This document shows, one piece after another, positions 8,945-17,799 of a stretch of DNA of 64,000 nucleotides. The notes below the pieces were generated by a model. It was not told where the DNA came from. It saw only the letters and a list, made by a program, of their open reading frames with translations, and did not search any database. How positions within the stretch are numbered: position 1 is the first letter of the stretch; every line of letters starts with the position of its first letter. A program made the position numbers and the translations under genes. Source of the stretch: CAVQBP01 sp963740945 (GTDB taxonomy: Bacteria; Bacteroidota; Ignavibacteria; Ignavibacteriales; Ignavibacteriaceae); contig CAVUGE010000030.1 in the NCBI GenBank assembly GCA_963740945.1, positions 124,001 to 188,000 on the forward strand, read 5' to 3'.

Positions 8945-9056
8945 ATTCATCTTTTTTATTAACCCCGGGATTAATCCCGGGGGTTAATGTACAAGAGCTT
9001 GATATTTAACTGTTTTAACAGTTTTCAATTTAAGCGATCAACTTAAGTAAATTAAA
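8945..9056. repeat. Solo copy of the sequence flanking the decayed IS
   Basis: About 110 bp that match, in two adjoining parts, the left flank (24985-25027) and right flank (26020-26115) of the decayed insertion sequence. Shared pieces include CATCTTTTTTATTAACCCCG and CTTGATATTTAACTGTTTTA. Here the two parts are directly joined. It contains the near-perfect palindrome AACCCCGGGATTAATCCCGG. It is either an unoccupied copy of the target repeat or a deletion product of a second IS copy. Confidence 0.7.
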
Positions 9057-9063
9057 AATACTA

Positions 9064-9384
9064 TTAATAAAGAGGTATCGAATTATCAATTTCTTTCGCC
9101 CATGCATCAATACCCCCTTCTAAGTTTATTAAATTATTAAATCCTAATTTTTCAAGATAGTAGCAGACCTGTAAACTTCTAACTCCGTGATGGCAATAAA
9201 TTATCGTCTTATCTTCTTTATTTAAACCTTTAGATACTTCTACAAATTTTGAAAGAGGCATCAACTCTGAATTATGTATATTGGCAAGATGGTTTTCCCA
9301 CTCTTCTCTTACATCTATTACTTTTATATTTTTTTCATTATCTAATATCTTTTTAACTTCTACCGGTTTTAATTTTTGTATCAA
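9064..9384 (-). CDS. Single-domain rhodanese-like protein
   Basis: A 106-residue protein covering exactly one rhodanese domain. It has the entry DVREEWE (residues 24-30) and an active loop CHHGVRS with Cys64, which would carry the persulfide. Such stand-alone domains move sulfane sulfur in the cytoplasm; the substrate cannot be told. It stands alone between the repeat array at 9420-10560 and the solo repeat 8945-9056. Confidence 0.9.
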   Translation of the reverse strand: MIQKLKPVEVKKILDNEKNIKVIDVREEWENHLANIHNSELMPLSKFVEVSKGLNKEDKTIIYCHHGVRSLQVCYYLEKLGFNNLINLEGGIDAWAKEIDNSIPLY

Positions 9385-9419
9385 TATTCTTCCTAAAAAT
9401 ATTAAAATATCATTTTTAA

Positions 9420-10560
9420 CATAGATAAATTTAAAAGTCTATTCAACATTGTTGTGATTTAGATAATTTCCAAATAACCGTTGAATTACCATTTTATACG
9501 CCTTGGTAACATAAAATTTACCTGTTTCATTCCCATAACGACATAAAGCATGAAATATCATTAACATTTCATTATCACGCCTTAGTAGAATAAAATTTCC
9601 TATTTCATTCCATAACGCCGTTAGGCATAAAATATTATTAACGTTTCATTATTACACCTTCATATATAAAATTTCCTATTCATTAACGCCGTTAGGCGTG
9701 AAATATTATTAACACTTAATCATCCCAAATGAAAGGAAACACCGTAGGTGTGACACATTCCCATAAATTAAAAATATCAGAGTATAATCCATGTAACCAA
9801 TTTAACCAACGATTGACTTACCGTTTATTACCATTTTATAACATAAAATTTCCCTATTTCCTACCATATCACCGTTAAGCATGAAATATCATTAACATTT
9901 CACGATCACGCCTTAGTAGGATAAAATTTCCTATTCAATAACGCTGTTAGGCATAAAATATTATTAACCTTTCATTATTACACCTTCGCATATAAAATTT
10001 CCTATTCATTAACGCCGTTGGGCGTGAAATATTATTAACACTTAATCATCCCAAATGAAAGGAAACACCGTAGGTGTGACATATTCCCATAAATTAAAAA
10101 TATCAGAGTATAATCCATATTTCCCTATTTGATTCCATACCACCCCGTTAATCATGAAATATCATTAACATTTCATTATTACGCCATCGTAGCATAAAAT
10201 TTCCTGTTGCATTCCATAACGCCGTTAGGCGTGAAATATTATTAACATTTCATCATTCCAAATGAAAGTAAAACACCGTAGGTGTTACATATTCTCATAA
10301 ATTAAAAATATCAGAGTATAATCCATATTTCCCTATTTGATTCCATACCACCCCGTTAAGCATGAAATATCATTAACATTTCATTATTACGCCATCGTAG
10401 CATAAAATTTCCTGTTGCATTCCATAACGCCGTTAGGCGTGAAATATTATTAACATTTCATCATTCCAAATGAAAGTAAAACACCGTAGGTGTTACATAT
10501 TCTCATAAAATTAAAACTAACTGAGTCATAATCCATTAAACCAATTTAACTAACCTTATG
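9420..10560. repeat. Array of long direct repeats built from short hairpin units
   Basis: Non-coding stretch in which a composite unit recurs four times, marked by CATGAAATATCATTAACATT at about 9549, 9880, 10153 and 10361. The spacings are 331, 273 and 208 bp, and the last two units are nearly identical. Each unit contains small hairpins ACGCCGTTAGGCGT (e.g. 9686-9699, and from about 10219 and 10427) followed by GAAATATTATTAAC, and ACACCGTAGGTGT (e.g. 9739-9751). It separates the rhodanese gene from the efflux operon. No frame of note. Confidence 0.9.
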
Positions 10561-10601
10561 TCTAATCCTCAGAAAATAGAAAAAATCAATTAGGAGAAAA
10601 A

Positions 10602-10952
10602 ATGAATAGAATATTTGGTTATTTTGTTATGGCTCTTTTAATAGCTTCAGTTGTTACAAGTGCACAGTCCCGCCGAACACCTGAAGAAAGGGCCAAACTG
10701 CTTAAAGATCAACTAAATCTTACCGATGAACAAACTGCAAAAGTTGATAGCCTTTATACTTTGGCTGATACAAAATTCCAGGAAGCATCACAAAATAGTT
10801 TTGATAGAGCGAAATTTAGATCTATTATGGATAGTACAAATACTGAAATAGGAAAAATTTTAACGGATGAACAAAAGGATTCATTCAAAAAAATAATTGA
10901 AGAACGAAGAAACAGAATGCGGGGAAATAAACAGAACCGCAATTCAAATTAA
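10602..10952 (+). CDS. Small exported Spy/CpxP-like LTxxQ-type protein
   Basis: A 116-residue protein with a signal peptide (residues 1-22, ending SAQS). A highly charged helical body follows with two LTDEQ motifs: LNLTDEQTAKVDSLY near residue 40 and ILTDEQKDSFKKI near residue 88. That is the LTxxQ signature of Spy/CpxP periplasmic chaperones and stress sensors. It opens an efflux operon with an AGGAG ribosome site (10590-10594), 28 nt before the adaptor gene. Role as an envelope stress partner is inferred. Confidence 0.75.
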   Translation: MNRIFGYFVMALLIASVVTSAQSRRTPEERAKLLKDQLNLTDEQTAKVDSLYTLADTKFQEASQNSFDRAKFRSIMDSTNTEIGKILTDEQKDSFKKIIEERRNRMRGNKQNRNSN

Positions 10953-10980
10953 AATAATATCTTATTGTAACGGATAAAAA

Positions 10981-12267
10981 ATGAAAAAGAAAGTAATTAT
11001 TTATAGTTTAATTGTTGTTGGATTACTTGCAGCAGTTTATTTTCTCTTTATTAAAAGTGATAGTACAACTCCAAAATTTACTTTTACCGAGATTAAAAAG
11101 GGGGATATTAGTAATACTATTACCAGTACGGGTACTTTAAATGCGCTTAAAACAATAGATGTAGGTACTCAGGTTTCCGGCAAAATTGACAAAATATTTG
11201 TCGATTTTAATTCCGATGTGAAAAGAGGGCAGCTTCTTGCTATTCTTGATACTACTAATCTCGCTTTAGCAATTAGAGATGCAAACTCAAATCTTGAAAA
11301 ATCCAAATCTCAATATGAACAGGCATTAGCTCAATATAATAGAAATAAGGAATTATATGATAAAGGATATTTATCTGAGCTGGATTATATAAGTTCGAAA
11401 ACCAGTCTTGAATCCTCGCTTGCAGATTATCATTCTTCTCAAACATCTCTGGAAAGAGCAAAAACAAATTTGACTTATGCCTACATATATTCGCCGATAA
11501 ACGGTAAGGTTATTAATAAGAATGTTGAAGAAGGACAGACAGTAGCATCGAGCTTTTCTTCTCCTACTTTGTTTGAAATTGCCGAAAACCTTTCTAATAT
11601 GCAGATTTTAGCATCTGTTGACGAAAGTGATATAGGACAAATTCGCGTTGGCCAGGAAGCAAAGTTTTCCGTTCAAGCATTTCCGGATAAAGAGTTTATA
11701 GGCAAAGTTGTCCAGATAAGATTAAATTCTCAAGTAGAACAGAATGTTGTTAATTATACTGTGGTTATAAATGCTGAGAACAAGAACAATCTTTTACTGC
11801 CTGGTATGACTGCAACTATCGACTTTTATATCGAACAGAAAAATGATGTTTTAATGGTTCCAAATTCAGCTTTAAGATATCAACCTTCGGCTGAAATTCT
11901 GGCAGAATACAAGAAATCCACCGGAGATTCTTCTGCAAGTAGACGGAGTAATATTCCCGATAGCTTAAGAAATAGATTTAAAAGAATGGGGAATGGAAAT
12001 TTTACCTCTAATAATGGTACATCATCTGGGAGTAACAATTTCAAATCCAGGAGTTTCGGCAGAATTTGGTATTTAGATGATAATGGGAAACTTCAGATGG
12101 GTATGGCTGTCTTAGGTTTAACAGATGGTAAGAACACTGAAATTGTACGAAGCAGAAATTTGAAGGATGGAATGAAAGTTATTACCGGTACAGAGAATGC
12201 TGCAGCAGCCAATACTTCCAGCACACCTAATCAAAATCTCACGCGAGGTTTAAGAAGAGGTTTTTAA
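10981..12267 (+). CDS. MacA-like periplasmic adaptor (membrane fusion protein)
   Basis: The 428-residue adaptor has an N-terminal membrane anchor (residues 5-24) and a lipoyl-like half motif (SGTLNALKTIDVGTQVSGKI). An alpha-helical hairpin spans roughly 95-160, with the second lipoyl half AYIYSPINGKVINKNVEEGQ. Beta-barrel and membrane-proximal domains follow (PGMTATIDFYIE). It links an inner-membrane ABC pump to TolC. A low-complexity Ser/Asn/Arg stretch near 310-360 is an insertion in the C-terminal domain. The next two genes supply the ATPase and permease, making a MacAB-TolC set. Confidence 0.92.
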   Translation: MKKKVIIYSLIVVGLLAAVYFLFIKSDSTTPKFTFTEIKKGDISNTITSTGTLNALKTIDVGTQVSGKIDKIFVDFNSDVKRGQLLAILDTTNLALAIRDANSNLEKSKSQYEQALAQYNRNKELYDKGYLSELDYISSKTSLESSLADYHSSQTSLERAKTNLTYAYIYSPINGKVINKNVEEGQTVASSFSSPTLFEIAENLSNMQILASVDESDIGQIRVGQEAKFSVQAFPDKEFIGKVVQIRLNSQVEQNVVNYTVVINAENKNNLLLPGMTATIDFYIEQKNDVLMVPNSALRYQPSAEILAEYKKSTGDSSASRRSNIPDSLRNRFKRMGNGNFTSNNGTSSGSNNFKSRSFGRIWYLDDNGKLQMGMAVLGLTDGKNTEIVRSRNLKDGMKVITGTENAAAANTSSTPNQNLTRGLRRGF

Positions 12268-12297
12268 CTTATCAATATTGAATATCCGGAGAAAGAT

Positions 12298-13041
12298 TTG
12301 AGCAAAAATATAATTAAAACAATTGAATTAACGAAAACATATTTTGTAGGAGATATTAAAATTCCGGCTCTTAAAGCCGTCGATTTAAATATTGATGAGG
12401 GTGAATTCGTTGCAGTAATGGGCGCTTCCGGTTCGGGTAAATCAACATTGATGAATTTGATCGGTTGTCTGGATAAACCAACTTCGGGAGATTATATTCT
12501 TGATGGAGTTAATACAAGCAAATTGACTAAAAATGAATATGCAGAAATCAGGAATCAAAAAATCGGATTTGTATTCCAGGGTTTTAACCTCCTTCCGAGA
12601 ACAACTGCACTCGAAAATGTCGAACTTCCATTAATGTATGATAGAATGCATAGGATAAAAAACCCGAATAAAAAAGCTATCGAAGTACTAGAGCGCGTTG
12701 ATTTAGGTGACAGGTTAACACATGAACCCAACCAGCTTTCGGGAGGACAGCAGCAGAGGGTTGCCATAGCAAGAGCCCTTGTTAATGAACCATCCCTTAT
12801 TTTAGCTGATGAACCTACCGGAAATCTGGATAGTAAGATGTCCGTTGAAGTTTTCAATCTTTTTCAAAAATTAAATGATGAAGGAATTACAATTATTCTT
12901 GTTACCCATGAAAGGGATTTCGCTCATTTTGCGAAAAGAATTGTTGAACTCAAAGACGGTTATATAATTAAAGACTTTGAAATTAAAAACCGGATGATTG
13001 CTGCTCAAGAGTTAGAAAGATTAAAAGAAGAAGTAATTTAA
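12298..13041 (+). CDS. MacB-type ABC transporter ATPase
   Basis: A 247-residue ATPase with Walker A GASGSGKST (42-50), Q-loop GFVFQGFNLLPR, signature LSGGQQQR (147-154), Walker B LILADEP with catalytic Glu172, and the switch histidine in LVTHE. It belongs to the LolD/MacB group, in which a stand-alone ATPase pairs with an FtsX-type permease. The start is a TTG at 12298 with GGAGA about 6-9 nt upstream. ATP hydrolysis drives mechanotransmission through the adaptor and TolC. Confidence 0.95.
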   Translation: MSKNIIKTIELTKTYFVGDIKIPALKAVDLNIDEGEFVAVMGASGSGKSTLMNLIGCLDKPTSGDYILDGVNTSKLTKNEYAEIRNQKIGFVFQGFNLLPRTTALENVELPLMYDRMHRIKNPNKKAIEVLERVDLGDRLTHEPNQLSGGQQQRVAIARALVNEPSLILADEPTGNLDSKMSVEVFNLFQKLNDEGITIILVTHERDFAHFAKRIVELKDGYIIKDFEIKNRMIAAQELERLKEEVI

Positions 13042-13056
13042 AGTTTTAGAGGTAAT

Positions 13057-14274
13057 ATGCAGATTAAAAATGTTCTAAAAGTTGCAGGAAAAAGTATTCT
13101 TAAGTCCAGAATGAGAAGTTTGCTGACTGCTTTAGGAATTATTATTGGTGTTGCTGCTGTTGTTGTTATGGTTGCAGTAGGCGATGGTGCTCAGATGCAG
13201 GTTGAACAGCAGATAAATGCTCTTGGTTCAAATCTGCTTATTATTTTCCCTGGTTCCAGCAACTCAAGAGGAATAAGAATGGGAGCTGGCAGCTTCAACA
13301 GGTTTACAATGGAAGATGTTGATAGAATTAGAGAAGAAGCAACTTTAATAAAAGCAGTATCACCTGTTGTAAGGAGCGGAGGACAAATTATAGGCGGAAG
13401 CGGTAACTGGAGCACTCAGGTTCTCGGTGTTGCTACTAATTATCTGGAAATCAGAGATTGGCCCTTGTCTTCCGGTGATTTCTTTACTGATAAGGATATT
13501 CTTTCAAGAGCGAAAGTTGCTGTACTGGGGCAAACTGTTGTAAACCAATTATTCCCGAATGAAGATCCAATAGGACAATTGATTAGAATTAGAAACGTTC
13601 CCTTTAGAGTTATTGGAGTTTTATCGCCTAAAGGTCAGAGTGCAATGGGAACTGATAATGATGATATAATTTTAGCACCATCAACTACAGTTCTTGACAG
13701 ATTAGCCGGCGGCAGATATATTAATTATATTCAGGCAAGTGCTCTTTCATTACAGCAAATAGGGCAGGCTCAGGAGGAATTAACACAAATTATGCGTCAA
13801 GCGCATAATTTGCATCCTGGAGAAGATGATGATTTTACAGTAAGAAACCAAGCCGATATTACCGAAGCGGCAACTGAAACTTCAAAAGTTTTAACTGTTC
13901 TGCTTGCCTCTGTTGCAGGTGTTTCTCTCATTGTCGGCGGTATTGGAATAATGAATATTATGCTCGTTTCCGTAACCGAAAGAACAAGAGAAATTGGTAT
14001 TAGATTGTCTGTAGGTGCAAGGACATCCGATATTCTAATTCAGTTTTTAACTGAATCTATTGTCCTAAGTTTAGCAGGCGGATTAATAGGTGTTTTACTC
14101 TCTTTCGGTATTACATATATATTAAATAATTACACCAGTCAATTTGCTTACATTAGACCTGAGATAATTTTTATAGCCGTTAGTTTTGCGGGTATTATCG
14201 GGATATTTTTCGGCTTCTATCCTGCCCGTAAAGCTGCAAATTTGAATCCTATTGATGCTTTAAGATATGAATAA
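13057..14274 (+). CDS. MacB-type ABC transporter permease (FtsX-like)
   Basis: The 405-residue membrane protein has one N-terminal transmembrane helix (SLLTALGIIIGVAAVVVMVA), a large periplasmic MacB_PCD domain (about 50-270), and three C-terminal helices with the FtsX signature VTERTREIGIRLSVGARTSD. This topology, with four helices, is that of MacB without its fused ATPase, which is the preceding gene (15 nt away). Substrate could be a peptide, lipoprotein or macrolide-like compound; not determinable. Confidence 0.94.
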   Translation: MQIKNVLKVAGKSILKSRMRSLLTALGIIIGVAAVVVMVAVGDGAQMQVEQQINALGSNLLIIFPGSSNSRGIRMGAGSFNRFTMEDVDRIREEATLIKAVSPVVRSGGQIIGGSGNWSTQVLGVATNYLEIRDWPLSSGDFFTDKDILSRAKVAVLGQTVVNQLFPNEDPIGQLIRIRNVPFRVIGVLSPKGQSAMGTDNDDIILAPSTTVLDRLAGGRYINYIQASALSLQQIGQAQEELTQIMRQAHNLHPGEDDDFTVRNQADITEAATETSKVLTVLLASVAGVSLIVGGIGIMNIMLVSVTERTREIGIRLSVGARTSDILIQFLTESIVLSLAGGLIGVLLSFGITYILNNYTSQFAYIRPEIIFIAVSFAGIIGIFFGFYPARKAANLNPIDALRYE

Positions 14275-14379
14275 TCTATTATTATGCTATTACTGTAAGG
14301 GGACTGCATGAATTAGAAGCTCTACTTTTATGAATAATTCTAGTAAGATTAAAAAATTCATTTCAAAGCGGAGTATGCT

Positions 14380-14826
14380 ATGATCATCAATCCCATAGAT
14401 AAAAGCAATTATTTTAAAGGTCTATTAGTACTTGCGGGCATAGATAAAAATATAAACCGGGATGAAAGCTATTTAATAAAAAGGATCGGACATATTTTAG
14501 GTTTTAACAATGAATTCGTTGATTGTGCAATCAATAGCTTTTTTGATAATAAATTTATAATTGAAGATCCGCCTCAATTTTCTAATTACAATTTGGCAGA
14601 GATATTCATTAAGGACGGAATTAAAACTGTTTTGGTAAATAATGTTTTGAACCTTGATCAGCTTAACTGGTTGTCGGTGACAGCCTTAAAAAATAATATA
14701 TCGAAACAATGGTTGTTCATCGAATTGGAAAACCTGATAGAAAATTATAAGCCCGGATCTGAATTAATCCTTGAGATTCAGGAATATTTTAATCATCAGC
14801 ACTATGACAGCCCTTTTGCATATTAA
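14380..14826 (+). CDS. TerB-like small protein of unknown role
   Basis: A 148-residue soluble protein. Its first third (YFKGLLVLAGIDKNINRDES, then IKRIGHILGF) resembles the helical TerB/tellurite-resistance-like domain; the rest has no motif I can place. It sits within the efflux operon between permease and TolC, 37 nt before tolC, with GGAG upstream of its start. Its function in the pump, if any, is unknown; the family call is tentative. Confidence 0.55.
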   Translation: MIINPIDKSNYFKGLLVLAGIDKNINRDESYLIKRIGHILGFNNEFVDCAINSFFDNKFIIEDPPQFSNYNLAEIFIKDGIKTVLVNNVLNLDQLNWLSVTALKNNISKQWLFIELENLIENYKPGSELILEIQEYFNHQHYDSPFAY

Positions 14827-14863
14827 GACTATCTTTCAACGCTAATAATTTTTACCGGATAAA

Positions 14864-16195
14864 ATGATGAAAACTTACTTCTATTACATCTTATTTTTTA
14901 TGATAATTTTTTATTCAAAAAATTATGCACAAAAGCAGCTATCAATAAATGATGCAATTAATATTGCACTTCACCAGAATACAGCTCTTCTGAAATCTCA
15001 GAATAATCTGGTAACTAATACCAGTGCAATAAAAAGTGCATACGGTAATCTCCTCCCAAATTTAAATATAAATGCAGGCTGGAACTGGCAGAGAATTAGT
15101 GATAAAGGGGGTGAAACTCAAACGGATTTCTTCGGAAGGGAAACTACTCTTCCACCATCTGAATTAGATGCTCGGAATTATTCTCTTTCCGCCGGTGGCA
15201 ATGTTACCCTGTTTGATGGACTTTCAAATCTTGCTAATATAGCCCAGAAGAAGAATTCTTACGAATCTGCGAAGTACGACCTGGAAAAACAAAAACAGGA
15301 TATAATCCTTCAGACTGCTAATTATTATTTTTCTATAATCAGTTTCGATTCTCTCTTAAAATATCAAGATGAAAATTTGAAGTACAACCAGGAACTATTA
15401 AAAGAAATAAAGGAGAAACAGCAGTTAAAAATGGTAACTCTAGCCGATGTTTATTCACAGGAAGCACAGACTGCAAATTCTGAATTATCATATCTTCAGG
15501 CCAAAAATGATTTTGAGAAGGCTAAGATCTCTCTTCTAAATTATTTAGCTCTCGATATAAATAAAGACTACTCCTTTAACCTTCCCTCAAAGAGCGAGTA
15601 TGACTCAAGTTTGACAAGTGAAGATTATGGAGAGCTTCTCCAATTTGCACTATCCCATCGCAGCGATTATTTAAGTCAAAAATATACAGTAGAGTCGAGC
15701 GAAAATCAGTTGACTATGTCTCGTTCCGATCTCTTCCCTACCCTATCCGGAAGTTATCGTATTTCAACCGGTGCCACAGATTTAAGTGCAATGTTTAACA
15801 GAAAAACTTACAGTCTTGGTTTATCATTAAACATTCCTATCTTTTCCAACTGGAATACAGAATATGCAATTGAATCTGCGGATGTTTCAGTTCAAAATAG
15901 CAACGAAGATCTAAAACAACTGGAAAGACAGCTTAAATCGGATGTAAAAAATGCTTTACTCGATTTGCAGACTTCCCGGCTGCAGCTTGATGTGTCAAAA
16001 AAAGCTTTGCTTTCTGCTAAAGAAAGCTGGGATATTAAAAAAGAAAGCTATAATGTAGGAGCAGTTACTTATATAGATCTGCAGCAGACTTATAATAATT
16101 ATCTTCAAGCATTGAATAATAATATACAGGCACAGTATAGTTATTATACAAAACAATTTGCTCTACTTAATGCAATTGGCAACTTGAATTATTAG
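14864..16195 (+). CDS. TolC-family outer membrane channel
   Basis: The 443-residue protein has a signal peptide (residues 1-22, ending YAQ), and two related halves each starting with a long coiled coil and a beta segment. Typical pieces are LSINDAINIALHQNTALLKS at the N-terminus and SYNVGAVTYIDLQQTYNNYLQA near the C-terminus. It forms the trimeric outer membrane tunnel that completes the tripartite pump with the adaptor and MacB-type genes upstream. Last gene of the operon; a large inverted repeat lies downstream. Confidence 0.93.
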   Translation: MMKTYFYYILFFMIIFYSKNYAQKQLSINDAINIALHQNTALLKSQNNLVTNTSAIKSAYGNLLPNLNINAGWNWQRISDKGGETQTDFFGRETTLPPSELDARNYSLSAGGNVTLFDGLSNLANIAQKKNSYESAKYDLEKQKQDIILQTANYYFSIISFDSLLKYQDENLKYNQELLKEIKEKQQLKMVTLADVYSQEAQTANSELSYLQAKNDFEKAKISLLNYLALDINKDYSFNLPSKSEYDSSLTSEDYGELLQFALSHRSDYLSQKYTVESSENQLTMSRSDLFPTLSGSYRISTGATDLSAMFNRKTYSLGLSLNIPIFSNWNTEYAIESADVSVQNSNEDLKQLERQLKSDVKNALLDLQTSRLQLDVSKKALLSAKESWDIKKESYNVGAVTYIDLQQTYNNYLQALNNNIQAQYSYYTKQFALLNAIGNLNY

Positions 16196-16229
16196 AATTT
16201 AGAAGAGTTGCCATTAACAGAATTTTGAA

Positions 16230-16253
16230 ACCGAAGGTGTGATATTATTGTAG
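16230..16253 (+). repeat. Short hairpin repeat, ACC-GAA-GGT type
   Basis: ACCGAAGGTGTGATATTATT followed by GTAG. It is a lone copy of the small stem plus GATATTATTnTAG motif that also occurs in the 9420-10560 array and near 42172 and 49090. Confidence 0.5.
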
Positions 16254-16342
16254 AAAATAAAAAGTTGAAGGAATATTCATATATAGAAAGAAATAACCTC
16301 AATTATCTATTGAAACATCCTTCATATTTCGATTTTTATATA

Positions 16343-16450
16343 AAAAACCCCCTCTCAACCCCCTGTTTTTAAAGAAAACTCAGGTGAAGGCATACATATA
16401 TATGCCTAAAAAATATTCTCTTTAAAAATGAGGGGTTGAGAGGCCTTTTT
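16343..16450. terminator. Large imperfect inverted repeat between convergent genes
   Basis: Left arm 16343-16375 (AAAAACCCCCTCTCAACCCC then CTGTTTTTAAAG) pairs with right arm 16418-16450 (CTTTAAAAATGAGGGGTTGA then GAGGCCTTTTT). A small inner hairpin AGGCATA/TATGCCT lies at about 16388-16407. It is bounded by A-rich and T-rich ends between tolC (+) and the ATPase gene (-), so a bidirectional terminator is plausible. A mobile palindromic repeat is the alternative. Confidence 0.55.
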
Positions 16451-16505
16451 CTCAAAATAAAACATTTCATTTCTTAATTGCTAAATTGATTGAGATGGAA
16501 TAACC

Positions 16506-17678
16506 CTATTTTAAGTCTTTAATAAATCCGCGTAATTTATTAAAAGGTATTATTCTTACATCTTGAATTTTAAAAGATTCACTGCCAGTGTAGATTAAGA
16601 TTTTTTCAATATTCATTCTTGAAGTTGGAACTGGAAATTTACTCAAGTTCCTTAAATAATCACTATTATACGTTTCACCCCCTTTAATTTCAATTGCAGT
16701 TAAATTTTCATTTTCTTTTTCTACAATACAATCGATTTCAACACCATTACTTTCCCTCCAGTAATAAACCGCAGGCTTTTTACCATCGTGGTATCCGCTT
16801 TTAATTATCTCACTTATTACTAAATTTTCAAAAAGTGCACCGTATGCAAAATGATTTCTAACCGAATTTGGGCCTGATAATTTTAATAATGAAGATGCTA
16901 CTCCGGTATCATAAAAATAAAGTTTAGGAGATTTTATTAATCTTTTATTAAAATTTTTATAATAAGGCTGGAGCAAAAAAATGATAAAACTTGATTCCAG
17001 TAAAGACAGCCATGACTTAACTGTATTCACAGATATGCCGGTATCATTTGCCAATGATGTTATATTTATTATTTGCCCAACTCTTCCTGCACATAAACTT
17101 AAAAATTTTGTAAATGTATTTAAGTTTTCAATAGATTTTAATGATCGTAGATCTCTTTCCAGATATGTTTGAATATATGAAGGATAGAAATCTCCCGGAT
17201 GAATATCTTTATCATAAATTCTCGGATAGAATCCTTTTAAGATTGTTTCACTTAAATTTTGTTTCGAAATTATTTCGAGCTCGGTTATATCAAAAGGGAA
17301 AAGATGATTAATGTTAACACGGCCCGCAAGGGATTGTGATATTTTTTCATTTAATAAAAAGCTTTGCGAACCGGATAAAATATATTGTCCGACGGAATTC
17401 CTCTCATCTGAAATCACCTGAATATAACTGAAAAGTTCCGGTATATTTTGAGCCTCATCAAAAATTACATTTGGCCCTGCATCTCTCAAAAATCCTGCTA
17501 AGTCCGATTGTATCATCTGACGGTAATCTATTCGTTCAAGATTATAGTAAGTATAAGAAGGGAAGGCATATTTTAATAAAGTAGTCTTTCCGGATTGGCG
17601 CGGTCCAGTCAATGATATAACCGGAAATTTTTTCAGAACTTTATTTAAGTGACTTGTTATATTTCTTTCTATTATCAT
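16506..17678 (-). CDS. AAA ATPase with DUF4143 domain
   Basis: The 390-residue protein starts with a P-loop SLTGPRQSGKTTLLKYAF (Walker A near residues 22-32) and Walker B NVIFDEAQN. It continues with a winged-helix-like segment (SLANDTGISVNTVKSWLSLLE) and ends in a DUF4143 nuclease-like domain containing GVEIDCIVEK and AIEIKGG. Such ATPases are widespread, often accessory or horizontally moved, and of uncertain function. It is monocistronic with its own AT-rich upstream region. Confidence 0.88.
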   Translation of the reverse strand: MIIERNITSHLNKVLKKFPVISLTGPRQSGKTTLLKYAFPSYTYYNLERIDYRQMIQSDLAGFLRDAGPNVIFDEAQNIPELFSYIQVISDERNSVGQYILSGSQSFLLNEKISQSLAGRVNINHLFPFDITELEIISKQNLSETILKGFYPRIYDKDIHPGDFYPSYIQTYLERDLRSLKSIENLNTFTKFLSLCAGRVGQIINITSLANDTGISVNTVKSWLSLLESSFIIFLLQPYYKNFNKRLIKSPKLYFYDTGVASSLLKLSGPNSVRNHFAYGALFENLVISEIIKSGYHDGKKPAVYYWRESNGVEIDCIVEKENENLTAIEIKGGETYNSDYLRNLSKFPVPTSRMNIEKILIYTGSESFKIQDVRIIPFNKLRGFIKDLK

Positions 17679-17799
17679 TTTATGTAATAATGCAATTCAA
17701 TTGCAAATATACATAAAATATCTTTAATTATAATATAAAAAAGCAATTCAGTACTTTAATGACAGAGAGATGCCATTAAATCCGAAATCTAAAATTTAT

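Noticed and set aside
9420..10560. Possible CRISPR array
   Set aside because: Repeats are 200-330 bp composite units with no constant short repeat and unique spacer pattern, and no cas genes are nearby.
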